Shown here: positions 58,324-64,000 of the stretch, piece after piece
Position numbering within the stretch: position 1 is the first letter of the stretch
How the letters are laid out: the number at the start of each line of letters is the position of its first letter
DNA from: Rosettibacter primus
GTDB lineage: Bacteria > Bacteroidota > Ignavibacteria > Ignavibacteriales > Melioribacteraceae
NCBI RefSeq assembly: GCF_036860675.1
Contig: NZ_JAYKGK010000001.1
Span: 434,001-498,000, forward strand
DNA length: 64,000 nucleotides
Reading direction: 5' to 3'
Program-made: the position numbers and the translations under genes
Notes under the pieces: generated by a model
What the model was told of the DNA's origin: nothing
Database searches by the model: none
Seen by the model: the letters and a program-made list of their open reading frames with translations, nothing else

Positions 58324-60984
58324 ATGACAAAATCTATCTTCTCAAAAATTTCTTCTTCTACAATTACAAAAGAAGCTAAAGCTCCTCATACCATATCAGA
58401 GCACGAAAAATTACTCATTGAAATCTGCCAATCAACAGCACAAGAAGCAATTACAAAACTAAATACCTCATTTCAAGGATTAAGCCAGGAAGAAGCTGAA
58501 CGAAGATTAGATGAATATGGAAGAAATGAACTTGCTCACACTAAAACAATTGGTTTTTGGGAAGATATTTTCAATCGTATGAAAAGTCCACTCGTAATTC
58601 AGCTTTTGATAATTGCAATAGTTTCTGGCATTATAGGCGAAATAAAATCTACATTCATTGTAAGCTGCATGGTGCTTTTGAGTGTTGGATTATCTTATGT
58701 TCTTGATAGAAGGTCAAATAAAGCTGTTGAAGCGTTAGGTAAAAGAGTTCAAACTCACGTTGTTACTTTAAGAGATGGAAAAGAAGTAGAAATCCCAATC
58801 CCCGAAATTGTTCCGGGTGATGTTGTTCTACTTCAAGCTGGCTCTATTATACCAGCTGATTTAAGATTAATTAGCGCAAAAGATTTCTTTGTAAGCCAAT
58901 CTGTTTTAACCGGTGAATCAATGCCAATTGAAAAGAAATCAGATCCACAACAAATTCAAAGCAACTATGTATTTGATCTTTCGAACGCATGTTTTCAAGG
59001 AAGTAATGTAATAAGTGGTAGTGCTCGTGGTGTTGTTGTTAATACTGGAACAAAAACTTATTTCGGTTCTATTTCAGAACGATTAATTGAAAGGCGCCCG
59101 GAGACCAGTTTTGATAAAGGTATTAAATCGTTTACCTTCTTGATGATTCGATTTATGATAATAATGGTTTTTGTAGTTTTTATGGTTGTTGGAATTACAA
59201 AAGGCAACTGGATTGAAGCACTGCTATTTGGAATTTCTATTGCAGTTGGCTTAACACCCGAAATGCTGCCAATGATTGTTACTGTAAATTTAGCTAAAGG
59301 TGCTTTGACTATGTCCAAAAAGAAAGTTATAGTAAAACATCTAAGTTCTATTCAAAATTTTGGTGCGATTGACATTTTGTGCACAGATAAAACCGGCACA
59401 TTAACACAAGACAAGGTAGTTTTAGAAAAACATGTTGATATTACTGGCAAAGAAAGTAATGATGTTTTGCTTTATGCATACTTAAACAGTTTTTATCAAA
59501 CTGGCCTAAGAAATTTAATTGACCGCGCAATAATTTCCCATATCAATTTAAATGTTGAGGCAAAATGTCAGCTTGTTGATGAGCTTCCATTTGATTTCCA
59601 GAGAAGAAGAATGTCTGTTGTCGTTGAATATGAGGGAGATCACGTTTTGATTTGCAAAGGAGCTGTCGAAGAAATTTTTTCTGTCTGCAACAGGTATCAG
59701 GTTGATGATGAAATCTATCCTCTTATTCCAATGCTGCAGAATGATCTTTATGAAGAGGTAGAAGATTTAAATAATGATGGATATCGTGTTTTAGCAATTG
59801 CATATAAAGAGTTTCCAAAAGAGAAAAAGACATTTACAATAGCTGATGAAAGTGACATGATTCTTCTTGGTTATATTGCCTTCTATGATCCACCCAAAGA
59901 ATCTGCTGCCGAAGCAATTGCAGCTTTGCACAATAATGGTATTGAAGTAAAAATCCTTACCGGTGATAATGCTCTGGTGACTAAAAAGGTTTGTAATGAT
60001 GTTGGATTAAAAATTACTAAAATCGTAACTGGTGATGAAATTGATAAAATGAGTCCTGAAGAATTTAAAAGAGTAATTGAAGAAGCAAATGTTTTTGCAA
60101 AACTATCACCTTCACAAAAAGAAAAAGTAATTTATGAATTAAGAGAATCAAAACATGTAGTTGGTTATATGGGCGATGGAATAAATGATGCACAGTCACT
60201 TCGTGCTGCAGATGTTGGCATCTCTGTCGATAGTGCTGCTGATGTTGCTAAGGAATCTGCAGATATTGTACTTCTCGAAAAAAGTTTAATGGTTCTCGAA
60301 GAAGGAATTATTGAAGGCAGAAAAGTATTCGCAAATATTATAAAATATATCAGAATGGGGGCAAGTTCTAATTTTGGAAATATGTTTAGCGTTCTCGGTG
60401 CAAGTTATTTATTCCCATTTTTGCCAATGAAGCCAGTTCAGATATTAACCAATAATCTTCTTTATGATTTTTCACAAACTGGAATTCCAACGGATAATGT
60501 TGACAAAGAATTGATTGAAAAGCCTTTAAAATGGAATATTGATAACATAAAAAAATTTATGATTTTTATTGGGCCAATTAGTTCTATTTTCGATTATGCT
60601 ACTTTTGGATTGATGTGGTTTTTCTTTAATGCAAAAGATTATCTTAATCCCACAACAACTCTACAACAAAAAAATTATTTAGAAAGTCTTTTTCAAACTG
60701 GCTGGTTTGTAGAATCATTACTAACTCAAACTCTTATTGTGCACATAATTCGTACAAAAAAAATCCCGTTTTTCAAAAGCAGAGCCTCTTTATCAATGAC
60801 ATTGACAACAATATTAATTATGGCAATTGGTGCATGGCTTCCTTATTCTCCCTTTGCTGAATCATTTGGATTTGTTGCATTACCAACAATTTATTGGTTT
60901 TGGATTATTAGTTTTTTAATTTCTTATGGAATATTAACTCACTTTATAAAAACCTGGTTCTTCAAAAAATTTGGAGATAATTAA
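58324..60984 (+). CDS. mgtA: Magnesium-transporting P-type ATPase (P3B)
   Basis: MgtA/MgtB-type pumps import Mg2+ at the inner membrane. The 886-residue protein has the full plan: an N-terminal cation-ATPase domain, helices near 90-130, actuator 'VLTGESMPIEKKS', 'VGLTPEMLPMIVTVNLAKGAL' in helix 4, the phosphorylation motif 'DKTGTLTQDK' with Asp355, 'MGDGINDAQSLRAADVGISVD' and six C-terminal helices. The 'TPEMLPMIV' and 'NLLYDFSQ' motifs separate it from Ca2+ pumps. AGGAG precedes the ATG. It is preceded by two small leader ORFs and followed by an EIIA-like gene two bases away. Confidence 0.95.
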   Translation: MTKSIFSKISSSTITKEAKAPHTISEHEKLLIEICQSTAQEAITKLNTSFQGLSQEEAERRLDEYGRNELAHTKTIGFWEDIFNRMKSPLVIQLLIIAIVSGIIGEIKSTFIVSCMVLLSVGLSYVLDRRSNKAVEALGKRVQTHVVTLRDGKEVEIPIPEIVPGDVVLLQAGSIIPADLRLISAKDFFVSQSVLTGESMPIEKKSDPQQIQSNYVFDLSNACFQGSNVISGSARGVVVNTGTKTYFGSISERLIERRPETSFDKGIKSFTFLMIRFMIIMVFVVFMVVGITKGNWIEALLFGISIAVGLTPEMLPMIVTVNLAKGALTMSKKKVIVKHLSSIQNFGAIDILCTDKTGTLTQDKVVLEKHVDITGKESNDVLLYAYLNSFYQTGLRNLIDRAIISHINLNVEAKCQLVDELPFDFQRRRMSVVVEYEGDHVLICKGAVEEIFSVCNRYQVDDEIYPLIPMLQNDLYEEVEDLNNDGYRVLAIAYKEFPKEKKTFTIADESDMILLGYIAFYDPPKESAAEAIAALHNNGIEVKILTGDNALVTKKVCNDVGLKITKIVTGDEIDKMSPEEFKRVIEEANVFAKLSPSQKEKVIYELRESKHVVGYMGDGINDAQSLRAADVGISVDSAADVAKESADIVLLEKSLMVLEEGIIEGRKVFANIIKYIRMGASSNFGNMFSVLGASYLFPFLPMKPVQILTNNLLYDFSQTGIPTDNVDKELIEKPLKWNIDNIKKFMIFIGPISSIFDYATFGLMWFFFNAKDYLNPTTTLQQKNYLESLFQTGWFVESLLTQTLIVHIIRTKKIPFFKSRASLSMTLTTILIMAIGAWLPYSPFAESFGFVALPTIYWFWIISFLISYGILTHFIKTWFFKKFGDN

Positions 60985-60986
60985 AG

Positions 60987-61772
60987 ATGGATACACTGCT
61001 TGATGCTCTTCAAGAAGGAAGACTGATTGAACTTCCGGATAATGATAAAAATCATGCATTGCAATTTTTATCCCACATTCTGGAAGCAATTCCATCCGTT
61101 CCAAATAATACGGATGTTGCAGGATTAGTATTAAAAAGAGAAGAAAGTTTTAACACAGCTTTGGGAAAAGGATTTGCAGTTCCTCATGCACGTGTTCCTT
61201 TTGAAGGTGATTTGTTATGTGCTGTCGGTTGGAGTCCTAATGGTATAAACTACGGAGCTTCGGATAATAACCCAGTTCATATCGTGATTATGTACCTTGT
61301 TCCGAGTAATCAAAGAAATCAATATTTAAAAGAGGTTTCCAACATTGCTAAAGCTTTAATGGAATTGCACGACGAGAATAAGTTAAAATCATTCAATGAC
61401 TTAAATTCAGTCAGAAATTATTTACTCGATATGATTAGCACTGCAAAAGACTTTGTGGGACCTGAGGCACGTGCAAGGATGATTCAACTGGAAGTTAGAG
61501 AAAGTTTACAAAAACTTCCACCACAAATTTTATCGGACTTAATTATTGAACCTATTACAATAATAAAAGATACAAATGGAAAAATTATTTTATTGACTCA
61601 AAACAAAGAATTATTTGACTCTGTTGAAAAATCTTTGAGTAGTCTCGATAAACTTTCAATTAATGGTAACACAGAAATTTCGGGCTGGAGAATTATTAAA
61701 AGATATTCTACAGAATTTATATCAAATAGAGCTCTAATTGATTGTATTGCTATAAAAATATTAAGCAAATAA
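60987..61772 (+). CDS. PTS EIIA-domain protein co-encoded with mgtA
   Basis: A 261-residue protein. Residues 1-150 form an EIIA-Fru/Ntr-like domain with the phosphorylatable His67 in 'ALGKGFAVPHARV'. The extra C-terminal 110 residues, with 'DLIIEPITIIKDTNGKIILL', match nothing I recognise. The gene starts two bases after the mgtA stop, so the product is likely to modulate the pump or report its state. EIIA-Ntr proteins control potassium uptake in other bacteria by direct contact; action on MgtA would be an analogous inference. Confidence 0.82.
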   Translation: MDTLLDALQEGRLIELPDNDKNHALQFLSHILEAIPSVPNNTDVAGLVLKREESFNTALGKGFAVPHARVPFEGDLLCAVGWSPNGINYGASDNNPVHIVIMYLVPSNQRNQYLKEVSNIAKALMELHDENKLKSFNDLNSVRNYLLDMISTAKDFVGPEARARMIQLEVRESLQKLPPQILSDLIIEPITIIKDTNGKIILLTQNKELFDSVEKSLSSLDKLSINGNTEISGWRIIKRYSTEFISNRALIDCIAIKILSK

Positions 61773-61785
61773 TAAGTATTAAAAT

Positions 61786-61813
61786 AGTGTAATTAAGATT
61801 ACATCATTACACT
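61786..61813 (+). terminator. Weak hairpin after the mgtA operon
   Basis: AGTGTAAT (61786-61793) pairs with ATTACACT (61806-61813) around a 12-base loop. There is no long T-run, so it is a weak candidate between the convergent EIIA and thiE genes. A 14-base palindrome, CTTATTGCAATAAG, lies at 61890-61903. Confidence 0.4.
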
Positions 61814-61919
61814 TGCCAGATTTCATAAGAAAAACTGCAAGATTATTCAATAGGCATTCTTCCAGAACAGGATTTGAAAGATTATCAACCTTATTGCAAT
61901 AAGTATAATATAATGAAAT

Positions 61920-62558
61920 TTATTCCCATAAATCTGATTTGAATTTTTTTGCATTCAAGTATGGATCCCCGTTAAATATTGCCGAAATAATTGCAATTGC
62001 ATCAACTTTATAATCCAGTAATAATTGATAGTTTTCAGAATTAATTCCTCCAATTGCAACTACTGGAATTTTTAATCTCTTCTTGGCTGATTTGAAAAAA
62101 TCTAATGAACTGATACACATTTCACTTGGTTTTGTAGGTGAATTAAAAACAGCTCCAAAAGCAACATAAGTTGCACCTAACTTTTCAAATGTAATTGCTC
62201 TTTCTAAATTGTTATAACATGAAATTCCAATAATCTTTTTCTTGAGAAGACTTTTGATTTTATTAAAACTCTCTATTTCATTTGCCCCCAAATCTTCTTT
62301 TCCTAAATGAACTCCATCAGCATCACTTTCAAGTGCAACATATGGGTCATCATTAATTATTAATGGAATGTTATATTTCTTAGTAATCTCTTTTAATCTT
62401 TTTGCTCGTTCGATTCTCTTTTCAAAAGGAAAATATTTATCCCTTAGCTGAATAATATTTACACCCCCTAAGATTGCTTTTTCTACCATTGTTTCCAAGC
62501 TAATGTCAGGAATTAGATTCTCATCAGTGATTGCATAGATACCTCTTATTTTTGCCAT
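61920..62558 (-). CDS. thiE: Thiamine phosphate synthase
   Basis: ThiE joins HMP-pyrophosphate to thiazole phosphate. The 212-residue TIM barrel shows 'IYAITDENL', 'IIQLRDKYFPFEKRI', 'PLIINDDPYVALESDADGVHLGKEDL', 'IIGISCYNN' and 'PVVAIGGINSEN'. ATG 62558 is used; a GTG at 62564 is in frame. It overlaps the end of thiD by 13 bases. Confidence 0.95.
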   Translation of the reverse strand: MAKIRGIYAITDENLIPDISLETMVEKAILGGVNIIQLRDKYFPFEKRIERAKRLKEITKKYNIPLIINDDPYVALESDADGVHLGKEDLGANEIESFNKIKSLLKKKIIGISCYNNLERAITFEKLGATYVAFGAVFNSPTKPSEMCISSLDFFKSAKKRLKIPVVAIGGINSENYQLLLDYKVDAIAIISAIFNGDPYLNAKKFKSDLWE

Positions 62559-63346
62559 AGCCACCCGTGATTTAATGGACCAAAACCTTTTCCAATTTGA
62601 ATTTCATTTTGTAATGCATTCTGAATATAAGCTCTTGCATTTTTAATTGATGAGAATACATCGTAACCTTTTGCAATATATGCTGTAATAGCAGCAGAAA
62701 AAGTGCAACCTATGCCATGAGTATTTTTTGTTTGAATAAAAGGATTTTCTAAATATTCGATCTTATCTTTTGAGTAAATTAAATCAACAACTATATTATT
62801 AAAAGATAGATGCCCACCTTTAATTACAACGTATTTGGGCCCAAGTTTATAAATTTGTTCTGCCGCCAGTATCATATCATCTTTTGTAGAAATTTTAATA
62901 CCAGAAAGAATTTCTGCTTCAAAAATATTGGGGGTAATTACCAATGCCACTAATAATATTTTTTGCTTAAAAACATTTAGTGAATTTTCCTTTAATAAGT
63001 CAGTTTCGTCTTTTGCTTTTAATACTGGGTCAACAATTAATTTATTAATATTAAATTCATGAATCGCAGAAGCTACATTTTCAATTATATCTGAATTAGA
63101 AAGCATACCTGTTTTTGCAGCATCAACACCAATATCTGAGATTATAGATTTAATTTGCTTATAAACTAAGAAACCGGGTAAATCATATACAGATTCGATT
63201 CCTTGTGTGTTTTGGACAGTAATGGAAGTGATAGCACTAGTGCCATAAACATTTAATGCCATAAAAGTTTTCAAATCTGCTTGAATGCCTGCACCAGCAC
63301 TGCTATCACTTCCTGCAATTGTTAATACTTTTGAAATTGTTTTCAC
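62546..63346 (-). CDS. thiD: Hydroxymethylpyrimidine/phosphomethylpyrimidine kinase
   Basis: ThiD phosphorylates HMP twice to supply ThiE. The 266-residue ribokinase-fold protein starts 'KVLTIAGSDSSAGAGIQADLKTF', followed by 'TSITVQNTQGI', 'DPVLKAKDETDLL' and the catalytic 'KNTHGIGCTFSAAITAYIA', in which the usual GTGC reads GIGC. It sits between the PurM/HypE-like gene and thiE, seven bases after the former. Confidence 0.94.
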   Translation of the reverse strand: MKTISKVLTIAGSDSSAGAGIQADLKTFMALNVYGTSAITSITVQNTQGIESVYDLPGFLVYKQIKSIISDIGVDAAKTGMLSNSDIIENVASAIHEFNINKLIVDPVLKAKDETDLLKENSLNVFKQKILLVALVITPNIFEAEILSGIKISTKDDMILAAEQIYKLGPKYVVIKGGHLSFNNIVVDLIYSKDKIEYLENPFIQTKNTHGIGCTFSAAITAYIAKGYDVFSSIKNARAYIQNALQNEIQIGKGFGPLNHGWLWQK

Positions 63347-63353
63347 TTTTACT

Positions 63354-64000
63354 CTAATTAATTTTCATTTCAAAAGCTTTTGCTATTGCTTGCCAGAACG
63401 GGTCTACTCGTGGATGTTCTAATTGTTTAGTTTGATTGTTCTCAACAATCCATCTTCCCTTTTCTAAGGGAAGTATTTCACCAACTACAGCACAATGAAT
63501 TCCTTTGTCACTTAATTCATTAATAAGTAAATCAACTTTATGCGGTCTTACAGTAATTACTAATGTCCCCTCACTAATTGAAATATAAGGGTCCATATTG
63601 AATAGTTCGCATACAGATTTAACTTCTGGTAAAACGGGAATTTTATCTTTATAAATAATAATCCCTTTATTACTTGCTTGAGCTACTTCATAAACACCAC
63701 CGATTACACCGCATTCTGTTGCATCGTGCATTGAAGTAATTCCTTCTTCTCTAACTCCAATTTTAACTGCTGTCAGCGCATCATCAACTGTGCTCATTTT
63801 ATAAAATAAATTTTCAGCCTTAAAAAATATTTCATCACCTAATTTTTCTTTAATGTAATTTTTAAATGTATTGGCAAAAATTCCTACAGCTTCGATTGCT
63901 GCTCCTTTAGTGATAATAACAGCATCACCAACTTGAGCCATATTTGGAGTTAGATATTTATCTTTAGGTCCAAGTGCAATAAAGGTAGCGCCACCAACCA
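63354..64000 (-). CDS. AIR synthase-related (PurM/HypE-like) protein, cut by window end
   Basis: The frame is open through base 64000: upstream of the internal ATG at 63941 it still reads 'GGATFIALGPKDKYLTPN', so the N-terminal part lies beyond the window. The visible 215 residues include 'AVIITKGAAIEAVGIFA' and 'MHDATECGVIGGVYEVAQAS', the C-terminal PurM-like domain of HypE-type proteins. ThiL, the thiamine phosphate kinase, shares the fold and would fit the thiD-thiE neighbours, but the HDATE motif favours the HypE-like group. Function undetermined. Confidence 0.78.
   Translation of the reverse strand, partial: VGGATFIALGPKDKYLTPNMAQVGDAVIITKGAAIEAVGIFANTFKNYIKEKLGDEIFFKAENLFYKMSTVDDALTAVKIGVREEGITSMHDATECGVIGGVYEVAQASNKGIIIYKDKIPVLPEVKSVCELFNMDPYISISEGTLVITVRPHKVDLLINELSDKGIHCAVVGEILPLEKGRWIVENNQTKQLEHPRVDPFWQAIAKAFEMKIN

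Noticed and set aside
1..64000. tRNA or rRNA genes
   Set aside because: All gaps of useful length were read for cloverleaf-like or rRNA-like sequence and none was found; a tRNAscan or Infernal run would confirm.

Overview
The window is a gene-dense, strongly AT-rich stretch of a bacterial chromosome. Gram-negative envelope genes (SLBB export protein, Wzc-type kinase, lipoproteins, a likely outer-membrane protein), the PSD/PSS phospholipid pair, ThyX, frequent TTG starts and the dispersed intergenic repeats together suggest the Bacteroidota/Ignavibacteriota (FCB) group, most likely an Ignavibacteria-like organism. That placement is inference from gene content; no rRNA is present. No tRNA, CRISPR array or intact insertion sequence was seen.

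Layout. 1-3 kb: the end of purB, a lipoprotein, ndk and sucD with a lysine-rich tail. 3-6.1 kb: a pectin-use cluster (KdgF-like cupin, esterase, PL10 pectate lyase, SGNH hydrolase). 6.4-13.7 kb: nine closely packed minus-strand genes running ebfC-recR-methyltransferase-two lipoproteins-ftsX-SLBB-wzc-uxs, so recombination, division and polysaccharide genes probably share a transcript. 13.8-17.8 kb: psd-pssA-purS-purQ-tatA-gatA on the plus strand. 18-20.1 kb: groES-groEL with a perfect CIRCE operator. 20.5-24.6 kb: an NfeD-family protease, a compact type II restriction-modification locus and agmatinase. 24.6-30.7 kb: folA-mutL-prenyltransferase-CNNM-tgt-yajC. 30.9-36.5 kb: thyX, glycerate kinase, HIT, an EF-G2-type GTPase and two small envelope proteins. 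36.7-40.5 kb: an epimerase, a deoxyhypusine-synthase-like enzyme, mdh and an RsbW-like kinase. 40.5-47.1 kb: an outer-membrane/FN3 lipoprotein pair, a beta-CASP nuclease, an AI-2E-type permease and pta. 47.3-51.9 kb: an asparagine-synthetase homologue lacking its glutaminase cysteine, a repeat-filled gap, then a B12-domain mutase coupled to an opine-type dehydrogenase. 52-56 kb: the ptsN-like/hisS/rlmB/arsM operon. 56-61.8 kb: an unidentified Rossmann protein, then a magnesium transport operon. 61.9-64 kb: thiE, thiD and a PurM/HypE-like gene running off the end.

The most interesting locus is the mgtA leader (58090-58323). A 24-residue ORF with an acidic/proline N-terminus (MPDSDEPG) ends inside one arm of a long hairpin. 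The other arm of that hairpin can alternatively pair with the Shine-Dalgarno of a second 29-residue ORF just before mgtA. The arrangement parallels the logic of enterobacterial mgtL but with different sequence. The operon ends with an EIIA-like PTS protein. Second in interest are the B12 mutase/opine dehydrogenase pair with its nearby degenerate AsnB, a family of small inverted-repeat elements with CTGTCT-like ends, and a lipoprotein that seems to start at ATT.
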